Part shown: positions 6,862 through 13,988 of the stretch, piece by piece
Position numbering within the stretch: the first letter of the stretch is position 1
How the letters are laid out: each line of letters opens with the position of its first letter
Assembly: GCA_034666665.1 (NCBI GenBank)
Contig: JAXDLK010000135.1
Span: 1-16,245, forward strand
DNA: 16,245 nucleotides
Source: JAXDLK01 sp034666665
GTDB taxonomy: Bacteria > Desulfobacterota > Binatia > JACPRU01
Direction of reading: 5' to 3'
Made by a program: the position numbers and the translations under genes
The notes under the pieces: model-generated
What the model was told of the DNA's origin: nothing
The model's database searches: none
The model's input: only the letters and a program-made list of their open reading frames with translations

Positions 6862-8247
6862 ATGACGCCGCGTCAACGTCCCGACGAAGAGATGTTACTC
6901 GGTCTCGAGGAGCGCGTTTGCTCTCATGGCGACACCGTTCACTACGCAGAGAGGCCGAAGCTCTTCGCTCGCAGCGAAGGCAGCTACCTGTACGACTGGA
7001 ACGATTGCCCGTATCTCGACCTTCAGATGTGGTACTCGGCGGTGAATCTCGGCTACGCGAATCCCCGCGTCAACGACGCGCTCAAGGCGCAGATCGATAC
7101 GCTTCCGCAGCTCGCCCCCCAATATCTCCACCGGGAAAAAATCGAGCTTGCCTCCGCCATCGTCGATTCTGTCGCCGACGGCTTCGAACAGGATGGTCGC
7201 GTTCACTTCAACGTGGGCGGATCGCAAGCTGTCGAAGACGCGCTGAAGCTGGTCCGCAAGACCACGGGACGAAGCCGGATGCTCGCCTTCGAGGGGGGTT
7301 ATCACGGCCGTACGCTCGGCGCCTCGGCGATCACCTCCTCGTATCGGTACCGCGAGGCCTTCGGCGAATTCGGCGACCGCGCGGAGTTCGTTCCGTTCCC
7401 GTACTGCTTCCGCTGCCCTTACGGGAAGAAGCGCGACAGCTGCGAGCTCTTCTGCGTTCAGCAGATCGAGCGCAAGTTCGAGCACGAATACACCGGAGCG
7501 TGGAACCCGAAGACCGGCCGCTCGGAGTTCGGCGCGTTCTTCGTCGAGGCCGTGCAGGGCACCGGCGGCTACGTGATCCCACCGCGCGGATACTTCGAGC
7601 GCTTGGAGAAGCTCTGCCGCGACCATGGAATCCTCTTCGTCGACGATGAGATCCAGATGGGCTTCTTTCGCACCGGGGCGATGTGGGCCATGGAGAACTT
7701 CGGCGCCACGCCCGACATCATCGTTTTCGGAAAGGCGCTCACGAATGGGCTGAACCCGCTCTCGGGAATCTGGGCGCGCGAGGAGCTCATCGACCCCACA
7801 CGGTTCGGTCCGGGATCGACGCACTCCACGTTCTCCGCGAATCCTCTCGGCACCGCCGCCGGCCTCGAGGTCATGAAGATCTTCAGCGAAGGCAATTACT
7901 CGCAAACGGTGCTCGGGAAAGGGGCTTACCTCCTCGGCTTGTTGCAGGATCTACGGCGGAAGCACCCCGAGATCGGTGACGTGGACGGCATCGGCCTGGC
8001 GCTCCGGATGGAGCTCTGCCGGCCGGACGGCTTCACTCCGGACCGGTCGCTCGCCGATCGGATGTTCCAGCGCGGGCTTGCCGGAGACCTCGTGGTGAAC
8101 GGCCGCCGGCTCGGCGTCGTTCTCGACATCGGCGGTTACTACAAGAACGTCATCACCTTGGCTCCTTCGCTCGAGATCTCTCGCGAGGACATGGACCTCG
8201 CGCACGACGTCCTGGACGAGCTCATCACGGTCTGCCGAGAGAGCTGA
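6862..8247 (+). CDS. Class III (acetylornithine/GABA-type) PLP aminotransferase
   Basis: A 461-residue class III aminotransferase that moves an amino group to or from a terminal aldehyde/ketone or omega-amine. Signatures in order: NVGGSQAVEDALKLVRKTTG at 117-136, FEGGYHGRTLGAS at 143-155 (PLP-stacking region), FVDDEIQMGFFRTG at 259-272 (Asp contacting pyridine N) and FGKALTNGLNPLSG at 289-302 with K291 as Schiff-base lysine, then HSTFSANPLG at 321-330. A four-cysteine insertion (C182, C185, C194, C198 in PYCFRCPYGKK...CELFC) is present; similar inserts occur in a GABA-aminotransferase-like subgroup. First gene of the plus-strand operon, 5 bases before the HAD phosphatase. Shine-Dalgarno is weak. 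Substrate unknown: HpnO (hopanoid) and omega-amino acid transaminases belong to this class, but sequence alone does not choose. Confidence 0.9.
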   Translation: MTPRQRPDEEMLLGLEERVCSHGDTVHYAERPKLFARSEGSYLYDWNDCPYLDLQMWYSAVNLGYANPRVNDALKAQIDTLPQLAPQYLHREKIELASAIVDSVADGFEQDGRVHFNVGGSQAVEDALKLVRKTTGRSRMLAFEGGYHGRTLGASAITSSYRYREAFGEFGDRAEFVPFPYCFRCPYGKKRDSCELFCVQQIERKFEHEYTGAWNPKTGRSEFGAFFVEAVQGTGGYVIPPRGYFERLEKLCRDHGILFVDDEIQMGFFRTGAMWAMENFGATPDIIVFGKALTNGLNPLSGIWAREELIDPTRFGPGSTHSTFSANPLGTAAGLEVMKIFSEGNYSQTVLGKGAYLLGLLQDLRRKHPEIGDVDGIGLALRMELCRPDGFTPDRSLADRMFQRGLAGDLVVNGRRLGVVLDIGGYYKNVITLAPSLEISREDMDLAHDVLDELITVCRES

Positions 8248-8252
8248 GGACC

Positions 8253-8954
8253 ATGCCGTCTCCCATCGTGGTGTTCTCCGATTTCGACGGAACGATCGCA
8301 CGGCCCGATCCGGTCGACCTGTTGCTCGACCGGCTCGCCGATCCGGAGTGGAGAGTCGTCGAAGAGCGATGGGCGCGCGGAGAGATCGGGTCGCGCGAGT
8401 GCATGGCGCGCCAGATTCCCCTGATTCGCGGCGGCTGGGAGGCGATCGTTTCGGTGCTCGCGACGGTCGAGGTCGACCCGTCGTTCGCCGGTTTCTCGAT
8501 CTGGTGCAGAGAGCACGGCATTCCGCTTCACGTCGTCAGCGAGGGTCTCGACCGGGTCATCCACCATCTCCTCGGGCGCGACGGCATCACGGTGTCGTCC
8601 GTTCGGGCGAACCAGCTCGTCGATTCCCCGAGTGGCGAGCTCTCGATCCGGTTTCCGTACGAGGTCTCCGGGAGCTGTTCGGCAGGACTCTGCAAGTGCT
8701 CCATCGTGCGCGGGGAGGCGGGGGAGCGCTCGAGCGTCTTGATCGGCGACGGGCAGAGCGATTTCTGCGCCGCAGGCGAAGCGCGTTACGTGTTCGCGCG
8801 AGGGAGCCTCCTGCGACACTGTCGCGCGAACGGGATTCACTGCCTGCCGTTCGACGGCTTCGGCGCGGTGCAGCAAGTGCTGTCGGCGCGGATCGGAGAG
8901 CCAGCGCTCGGCGGCGGGACGGCGGACGGCGCGGGACCGGACGCGACGGCGTGA
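8253..8954 (+). CDS. HAD-superfamily phosphatase, MtnX-like / phosphoserine-phosphatase-like
   Basis: A 233-residue HAD hydrolase of the HAD-IB (SerB/MtnX-like) type. Motif I is FSDFDGTI with nucleophile D10 and acid D12. Motif II is VVSEG with S96. K148 lies in SCSAGLCKCS, which resembles the CxxCK segment of MtnX-like enzymes. Motif IV is IGDGQSDFCAA with D166 and D170. It should dephosphorylate a small phosphorylated metabolite in the cytosol. True MtnX acts in methionine salvage, but no other salvage gene is here, so a pathway-specific phosphate ester, perhaps the product of the neighbouring aminotransferase, is more likely. ATG follows gagga with short spacing. Its TGA overlaps the next gene's GTG by 4 bp. 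The last about 20 residues are Gly/Ala/Asp-rich and probably disordered. Confidence 0.87.
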   Translation: MPSPIVVFSDFDGTIARPDPVDLLLDRLADPEWRVVEERWARGEIGSRECMARQIPLIRGGWEAIVSVLATVEVDPSFAGFSIWCREHGIPLHVVSEGLDRVIHHLLGRDGITVSSVRANQLVDSPSGELSIRFPYEVSGSCSAGLCKCSIVRGEAGERSSVLIGDGQSDFCAAGEARYVFARGSLLRHCRANGIHCLPFDGFGAVQQVLSARIGEPALGGGTADGAGPDATA

Positions 8955-9820
8955 GACCGTCGGTGCCACCGGCGGGAGCCGTGGACCGTCGGCGGCGGGG
9001 CGCTCTGCTGCTCCATGGTCTCACGGGCATGCCTTCCGAGATGCGATTCGTGGCGCGCGCACTCACCCGCGCAGGCTGGCGAGTGGAGGCACCCTTGCTG
9101 CCGGGCCACGGCGCCACACAGCGCGAGCTCTTGGCGACCCGATGGCGCGATTGGCTCGCGGGCGCGCGCCGCGGCCTCGAGGTCCTCACCCGCGATTGCG
9201 ATCACGTTCTCGTCGCCGGACTGTCGATGGGCGCGCTCCTCGCCGTGATGCTCGCGGCCGAGGATTGCCGAGTCTGCGGAATTGCCCTCCTGTCGACGAC
9301 CCTCCGATACGACGGGCGAAGCATTCCGGCGGCGAGAATCTTCTTGCCCTTGGCCCATGCGTTCCCGTTTCTCGGCAGGTTCTTCTACTGGAACGAGGCT
9401 CCCCCGTACGGCCTCCGGGACGTTCGACTCCAACGAGTGATCCTGCGGGCGGTGAACGCCGCCAAGCGGGGACAGAACACACAGTACGGCCTCTTCCGCA
9501 CGTCCGTGAGCTCGGTGCGCCAGCTCGATCTGCTGGCCCGCCGGACCCGGCGTCAGGCACGGAACGTCGCTTGTCCCGCGCTCGTGGTGCACAGTCTCGA
9601 GGACACCGTCACCACGACGGCGAATGCAACGGAGATCTTCACCCTTCTCGGCACCGACGACAAGCGAATGGTGCTGCTCGGGGGGTGCGACCATGTCATC
9701 ACCCTCGACCTTCGTAGGGACGCCGTCGCACGCCACGTGGTCGAGTTCGGTGAGCATGCTGTGCAATCCGCGTCCGAAGCGGCTGCGCCACCTCCTCAGG
9801 ATCGGGGAGGACCCGCGTGA
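8951..9820 (+). CDS. Alpha/beta-hydrolase (carboxylesterase/monoacylglycerol-lipase-like)
   Basis: A 289-residue alpha/beta hydrolase starting at a GTG that overlaps the HAD stop (GTGA); the open frame reaches back to 8348, but that part is a shadow of the HAD gene. Key residues: LLHGLTGMPSEMR at 20-32 (oxyanion HG), LLPGHG at 49-54, nucleophile S92 in AGLSMGA, acid D218 in HSLEDTV and H248 in GGCDHVITLD. The layout matches the Est30/monoacylglycerol-lipase-like esterases (COG1647 type). A lid region with PLAHAFPFLGRFFYW (133-147) is hydrophobic, suggesting an acyl or otherwise lipophilic substrate. No signal peptide, so cytosolic. The last about 17 residues are low-complexity and contain the ribosome site of the next gene. 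It could be an esterase, amidase or acyltransferase; the catalytic triad is clear, the substrate is not. Confidence 0.87.
   Translation: MRPSVPPAGAVDRRRRGALLLHGLTGMPSEMRFVARALTRAGWRVEAPLLPGHGATQRELLATRWRDWLAGARRGLEVLTRDCDHVLVAGLSMGALLAVMLAAEDCRVCGIALLSTTLRYDGRSIPAARIFLPLAHAFPFLGRFFYWNEAPPYGLRDVRLQRVILRAVNAAKRGQNTQYGLFRTSVSSVRQLDLLARRTRRQARNVACPALVVHSLEDTVTTTANATEIFTLLGTDDKRMVLLGGCDHVITLDLRRDAVARHVVEFGEHAVQSASEAAAPPPQDRGGPA
9804..9811 (+). promoter_or_regulatory. Strong Shine-Dalgarno for the radical SAM gene
   Basis: The sequence ggggagga lies 5 bases upstream of the GTG at 9817, inside the 3' end of the hydrolase gene. It is the best ribosome site seen in the window. It supports the GTG as the true start and suggests independent strong initiation in addition to coupling through the GTGA overlap. 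Confidence 0.75.
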
Positions 9821-11412
9821 GGCTGTTGCTGATCAACCCGGCGTTTCCCGAGAGCTTCTGGAGCTTTCAGTGGGCCATCGACAAGATATTTGCCGGCAAG
9901 AAGACCATGAGCCCACCGCTCGGGTTGGCGACCGTGGCGGCGTTGTGCCCGGCGAATTGGCAAGTAGAGATCATCGACGAGAACATCGAGCCCGTTCCAG
10001 AGAACCCCGAGGCGGACATCGTCGGAATCTGCGGGATGGCCGCGCAATACGAACGGCAGAAGGAGCTGCTCACTCGGTACAGACGGCAAGGCTACTTCGT
10101 CGTCGCCGGCGGAAGCTACGCGTCACTCTGCCCAGAGCGGTACGAAGCGCTCGCGGACACCGTCGTCGCGGGTGAAGCCGAGTACATCTGGAAGGAGTTC
10201 TGCCGGGACTACGAGATGCGCACGGCCCTGCCGCTCTATCGAGAAACCGGCGAGGTCGCGCTCGGTGACTCGCCGGTCCCGCGCTTCGACCTGTTGAAGA
10301 CGGACCAGTACGAGGTCGTCAGCTTGCAGTTCTCCCGGGGCTGCCCCTTCCGCTGCGAGTTCTGCGACATCATCGTGATGTTCGGACGCAAACCGCGTAC
10401 GAAGTCGCTCGAGCAAGTGGGACTGGAGCTGGACCAGCTGCGGGCCAGGAACGTCCACAGTGTCTTCTTCGTCGATGACAACTTGATCGGCAACAAGCCG
10501 CTCGCGAAGCGACTTCTCGAGTTCCTGCACGGGTACCAGAACGAGCACGCGTACTGGTTCGATTTCGGCACCGAAGTGTCGTTGAACGTCGCGCAGGACG
10601 ACGAGCTCCTGCGCCTGTTCCGCGCAGCGAACTTCGAATGGGTATTCACCGGGATCGAATCGACCGACGAGGAGAGTCTGAAGGAGACCCTGAAGTTCCA
10701 GAATACCCGCGAGGACATGCTGACATCGGTCCGAAAGATCTATTCCCACGGAATCGACGTTCTCGCCGGGTTCATCATCGGCTTCGATCACGACACGATG
10801 GCGACGTTCGGCAAGCAGCACCGGTTCATCATGCAGTCGGGAATACAGGCCGCCATGATCGGCCTGCTGGTCGCGATTCCGAAGACGCCGCTGTACGAAC
10901 GGCTTCGCAGGGACGGACGGCTGACGGCGGCGGACGTGACCGACAATACGACGCTCGGTACGAACGTCGTTCCGAAGCAGATGGGATACGACGAAATGAT
11001 CCTCGGCTACCGGTCTCTCTACCGTGGTTTGCTCGAAGACCGGAATATCGCCGACCGCATCATCAACAAGGTCCGGTACTTTTCCGCTGCGGCCGAGAAC
11101 ACCACCGATTCGTTCGGACAGCAGATGGGCATCTTCCTCCGGCTGTTCGTGCACGGGCTGCTGCCAGGCGGCGTGCGCCGGCTGTTTCACTTCGTCCGGT
11201 CCTTGCCGTTCTTCCGGCCGACCCTGGTGCCGCTGGTGATCGGCGACTGGGTGGTCGGGTTGACGATGCGAGACTACGTGGACCGGCGGTTTGGCGAGGA
11301 ACCCACGGAGAGGACGAGCTGCAGGGCGGCGCGGCCACGAGCGGTTCCGCTGCCGGGCGAGCGGCGGCTGCGAGCGGTTGTCGAGAGGGCCGGTGCCCAC
11401 GAAGCACCATAG
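9817..11412 (+). CDS. B12-binding radical SAM enzyme (DUF4070 / HpnP-like group)
   Basis: A 531-residue cobalamin-dependent-type radical SAM enzyme. Residues about 1-150 form a B12-binding-like Rossmann domain (MRLLLINPAFP, SPPLGLATVAAL, ADIVGICGM, VVAGGSY), without the DxHxxG motif of methionine synthase, as is common in this group. The SAM domain starts at SRGCPFRCEFCD with C176, C180 and C183 binding a 4Fe-4S cluster. FGRKPR (189-194), FFVDDNLIGNK (217-227) and FTGIES (277-282) are hallmarks of the subgroup that includes the hopanoid C-2 methylase HpnP. About 380-490 matches the expected place of the DUF4070 tail. Expected chemistry is methylation or another radical modification at an unreactive carbon. 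The final about 35 residues are Arg/Ala-rich. Starts at GTG overlapping the hydrolase stop; last gene of the operon, 15 bases from the convergent GT-C gene. Confidence 0.9.
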   Translation: MRLLLINPAFPESFWSFQWAIDKIFAGKKTMSPPLGLATVAALCPANWQVEIIDENIEPVPENPEADIVGICGMAAQYERQKELLTRYRRQGYFVVAGGSYASLCPERYEALADTVVAGEAEYIWKEFCRDYEMRTALPLYRETGEVALGDSPVPRFDLLKTDQYEVVSLQFSRGCPFRCEFCDIIVMFGRKPRTKSLEQVGLELDQLRARNVHSVFFVDDNLIGNKPLAKRLLEFLHGYQNEHAYWFDFGTEVSLNVAQDDELLRLFRAANFEWVFTGIESTDEESLKETLKFQNTREDMLTSVRKIYSHGIDVLAGFIIGFDHDTMATFGKQHRFIMQSGIQAAMIGLLVAIPKTPLYERLRRDGRLTAADVTDNTTLGTNVVPKQMGYDEMILGYRSLYRGLLEDRNIADRIINKVRYFSAAAENTTDSFGQQMGIFLRLFVHGLLPGGVRRLFHFVRSLPFFRPTLVPLVIGDWVVGLTMRDYVDRRFGEEPTERTSCRAARPRAVPLPGERRLRAVVERAGAHEAP

Positions 11413-11427
11413 CCGACGGTTCGCCGC

Positions 11428-13182
11428 TCATGCCGGCGGTTCGAGCCGAAAGGGAGAGAAGCCGCGCTCTACGGCCTGCGCCCAGATGATCGCCAGTGGC
11501 CCTGCATGCGAAGGGGCGTCCAGGACGTGCCTGCCGCGCTCGAGGAACCGAGCACCCGCGAAGGCGCCGCCGTCGACGCTCGCCACCACCCGTCCGACGG
11601 GGTCGACGATGGCGTAGCGGCCGGGAACCTCGACCGAGAACGGAAGCAACCGCCGCCGACCGAATCGTGTCGGCCTCAGGAGCGTCCCCGCCACGCGCAG
11701 GCGCCCCAGCTCGACGTAGTTGTTCCGGATGAACTCACGCGCGCGCGACGGGAATCCTTCCTGGTCGTCGGCAACGACGTAGGTCCTGGTTGCCACCAGG
11801 CGCTCGGGCACGTCGTCCGCGATCACACCGTCTCGAATGAGGGTCCGGGTGACGGTCTCCAGGGCGTAGTAGAACGGCCGCCTACGGAATATCGATTCGC
11901 CCTTCACGTCCATGACGAGATCTCCCGGGCTCGTCAGTCGCAGGACCCGTTGCAGATAATCGATGTGTGGTCGCGTGCGGTCGGTCGCAGGCCACGTGCC
12001 GATCAGGAGCACGGCGGCCTCGATCAGCAGCGCGCCGGCCACGACGAGGCTGGCCATTCGAGGCGACCAACGGTGGTCGACTGCGCGGGATCGCGCAGCC
12101 CAGCGCGCGGTCCCGAGTAGAGCAGCCGCTGCGAAGATACCGGCGAGCGGCTCGAAGGGGAGATAGTTCTGAGCCGTGACCAGGGGCCAGAAAGATTCGT
12201 TCGCGGTGGCGTAGATCGCGCCCGTGAGAAACACGAACGCCCTTCGCGCCGCAGCTCCCGGGGTCGGCGCGCCACGGGCCAGGAATGCAGCGCCCATGAC
12301 GATGGGGCCGAGAAGAGCCGGGAAGAGCAGCGGCCACGGCGCGTCGGTCCCCCAACGCCCGAGGTCCGCGTGGAGGTTGTGAAACACCAGGCAGTAGAGG
12401 AACGGGTGGAGGCACCCGGCGAAGGTGAAGAAGAGGACCAAAGCCAGCGGGACCACGACGAACCCGAGAGCTGCGACGATCACGTCGAGCAGCAGTCGTT
12501 TCGGCCGCCATGCAGCGCAGCGGGTCGCCGGCATGGCCAGCGTGAACGCGCTCGCGCAGACGAGCGCGAACACGAGGAGGAGCGTCTTCAGCGACGTTCC
12601 CATCACGACTCCGAGCAGGATCCCGAACGCGAAGCAGCGGCGCCGCGTGAAGCGGCCGCGGACGAGGATCGCGAGCGCGATCATCCAGAGCGCAGCCCAG
12701 AGAACGTCCGCACGGAACTCGGTGGACTTCAGGAAAAAGGGTGGCATGAGCGCCGTCACCGCCGCGGCGGCGAGACCCTCGCGGCGGGAAAAAATCGCCC
12801 GACCGACCTCGTACGTGGCGTAGAGCGTGAGCGCATAGAGCGGCAGCATCGCGAGGCGCATGCAGGGGACGATGTCGGGGCGCTCGCCCAGGGCGGCGAC
12901 GACCGGAGCGAGGAGGAGGTGGAAGAGCGGTGGGTGGTTGTCGAACAGGTCGCGGTACGGGAGAAGCCCCTGTGTCCAGCTCCAGGCGACGTGGAGATGC
13001 TGGGGCTCGTCAGTGTCGATCCGGTAGCGGAAAACGTAGACGAGCTTCAGACCGAGGACGAGCGCAGCCACGAGGAGGAACGTGATCGTCTCGTTCGCCG
13101 TTCGCCGTCTGCGGATGGACGAGGGTCGAGGGCAGGCGTGGCCGCCACCATGCGCTTCCGTGTCGGCGGCCCCGTCAGCCAA
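11428..13182 (-). CDS. GT-C membrane glycosyltransferase (GT39/ArnT-like)
   Basis: A 584-residue integral membrane protein of the dolichyl/undecaprenyl-phosphate-sugar-dependent GT-C fold. The first helix is at about 33-50, followed by the periplasmic loop with catalytic-type acidic residues RIDTDEPQH (D56, D58, E59), then LPYRDLFDNHPPLFHLLLAP (74-93), the classic GT39/ArnT loop. Roughly ten to twelve helices run to about residue 410. The last about 160 residues are soluble and beta-rich (GESIFRRRPFYYALETV, YAIVDPVGRVVASVDGG), probably periplasmic. It would transfer a sugar from a polyprenyl carrier to a lipid, glycan or protein. The start is a TTG at 13182, the only usable start seen before the first helix; its ribosome site is poor, so an alternative start is possible. 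Convergent with the radical SAM gene, separately transcribed. Confidence 0.82.
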   Translation of the reverse strand: MADGAADTEAHGGGHACPRPSSIRRRRTANETITFLLVAALVLGLKLVYVFRYRIDTDEPQHLHVAWSWTQGLLPYRDLFDNHPPLFHLLLAPVVAALGERPDIVPCMRLAMLPLYALTLYATYEVGRAIFSRREGLAAAAVTALMPPFFLKSTEFRADVLWAALWMIALAILVRGRFTRRRCFAFGILLGVVMGTSLKTLLLVFALVCASAFTLAMPATRCAAWRPKRLLLDVIVAALGFVVVPLALVLFFTFAGCLHPFLYCLVFHNLHADLGRWGTDAPWPLLFPALLGPIVMGAAFLARGAPTPGAAARRAFVFLTGAIYATANESFWPLVTAQNYLPFEPLAGIFAAAALLGTARWAARSRAVDHRWSPRMASLVVAGALLIEAAVLLIGTWPATDRTRPHIDYLQRVLRLTSPGDLVMDVKGESIFRRRPFYYALETVTRTLIRDGVIADDVPERLVATRTYVVADDQEGFPSRAREFIRNNYVELGRLRVAGTLLRPTRFGRRRLLPFSVEVPGRYAIVDPVGRVVASVDGGAFAGARFLERGRHVLDAPSHAGPLAIIWAQAVERGFSPFRLEPPA

Positions 13183-13396
13183 GGTGACCGGTCATCGTGC
13201 AATTCGCTGGCCCGCCGACTGCCGAACGAATCCCGTGACGATCGGGCGGACGGCATCCTGGACGGGCTGCGGTGATCGCGGGATGCTGCCGCAAACAGCA
13301 GACGTGGTGCCGGAATTGGCACTGAATCGTTACCGGTCGAGTACCCCGGCCGCAGCCGTGGGTGTGCCGTTCGGCCGCCGAGCAGCAGTGCAACCC

Positions 13397-13474
13397 TCAC
13401 GCTGCGTTCGACGGATGTCGATGCGACGATGTACCCGTCGCGAGGGCGAGAAGCAGGCCGAGGCGTCGCCTCAT
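13397..13474 (-). pseudogene. Truncated start of a secreted protein, next in the decayed operon
   Basis: An ATG at 13474 overlaps the displaced TGA of the barrel remnant as ATGA. It opens a 25-residue frame starting MRRRLGLLLALATGT, which has the positive n-region and hydrophobic core of a signal peptide, then stops after HRHPSNAA. This is what one expects if a barrel gene and a following exported-protein gene were once translationally coupled and both have decayed. The reading is short, so chance cannot be excluded. Confidence 0.35.
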
Positions 13475-13478
13475 CTCG

Positions 13479-13760
13479 GAAGAGGAGAGACACGGAAGCC
13501 TGCGGCCCCGCCTCCGCCAGATCCGATCGACGTCCTGCGACGCGATCGTCCGCCTCGAGGATGAGGATCGACATTGGCCGCCACGAGAGGCCGAGATCGA
13601 AGAGGTCGATCCCGCAAGCGTGCGAGCCGGGGTCGAAATGCTCGTAGCGCGCGATGGCATACGAGCGATTCCACAGGCGGGCGACGCTCTGGAGGTACAA
13701 CCCGACGAGCGATCGTTCGTCGGGGTCCCCCGCGACCGGCGAGGAAGCGAAGTCGAGAGA
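13479..13760 (-). pseudogene. C-terminal remnant of an outer-membrane beta-barrel protein
   Basis: Reading the minus strand from 13760 gives about 94 residues that look like the last strands of a porin-type barrel. They run SLDFASSPVAGDPDERSLVG, then LYLQSVARLWNRSYAIARYE, a turn FDPGS, DLFDLGLSWRPMSILILEAD, and finally GPQASVSLLF. Alternating hydrophobics, aromatic girdle residues and the terminal Phe are typical. The frame is stopped upstream by TGA at 13761-13763, there is no start, and after the final Phe it reads on without a stop. A one-base deletion near the end would explain this, since an in-frame-shifted TGA lies at 13471-13473. The upstream part must be lost or scrambled because 13989 onward is another gene on the other strand. 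It is a decayed gene fragment by inference; family not identified. Confidence 0.55.
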
Positions 13761-13988
13761 TCACACTGCCCTGCGCCTGCGAGCGCATGCTCTGCTGCAA
13801 TCGGCACTCGCCTGTAGACGTCGGCACCGCAGGACGGTTGCCGAGCAGGCAGTCCGTCCGACGCAAGGCGGTTTTGCCGAGAGTCGTCATGGCCCACGGG
13901 TTGCAAACCATACACTGCGATGGCCGCAGATCACTCGTTCCGCCCGCGGTCGTTCGGCCTGCTTCGTTCTCGTCTCGGGGGCGACTGC

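Larger units (their letters stand above)
13183..13988. other. 806-base region without an intact gene
   Basis: Between the GT-C gene start and the next intact gene no frame gives a protein with recognisable structure over its full length. Both strands have open frames because of the high GC content. The only protein-like signals are the two minus-strand remnants listed at 13479-13760 and 13397-13474. The part 13183-13396 holds nothing recognisable apart from presumably the promoter of the GT-C gene. Confidence 0.6.

Noticed and set aside
4416..6865. Long plus-strand open frames (4416-5639 and 5396-6865) opposite the SMR pair and GNAT genes
   Set aside because: They lack domain-like sequence, while the minus strand shows transmembrane helices, GNAT motifs and exact stop/start overlaps.
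6895..7905. Minus-strand open frame inside the class III aminotransferase gene
   Set aside because: It is a reverse-strand shadow; the plus strand carries all the aminotransferase motifs.
10123..11400. A 425-codon minus-strand open frame inside the radical SAM gene
   Set aside because: Composition is charged and repetitive with no fold signals, whereas the plus strand has the CxxxCxxC cluster motif.
11413..11460. Possible terminator between the radical SAM and GT-C genes
   Set aside because: Only 15 bases lie between the stops, and the repeated cggttcg elements nearby are not arranged as a stable hairpin followed by a T-run.
13082..13564. A 160-codon plus-strand frame overlapping the GT-C gene start
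   Set aside because: Low-complexity Arg/Pro-rich translation, no recognisable start context or domain, and it overlaps the start of the well-supported minus-strand gene.
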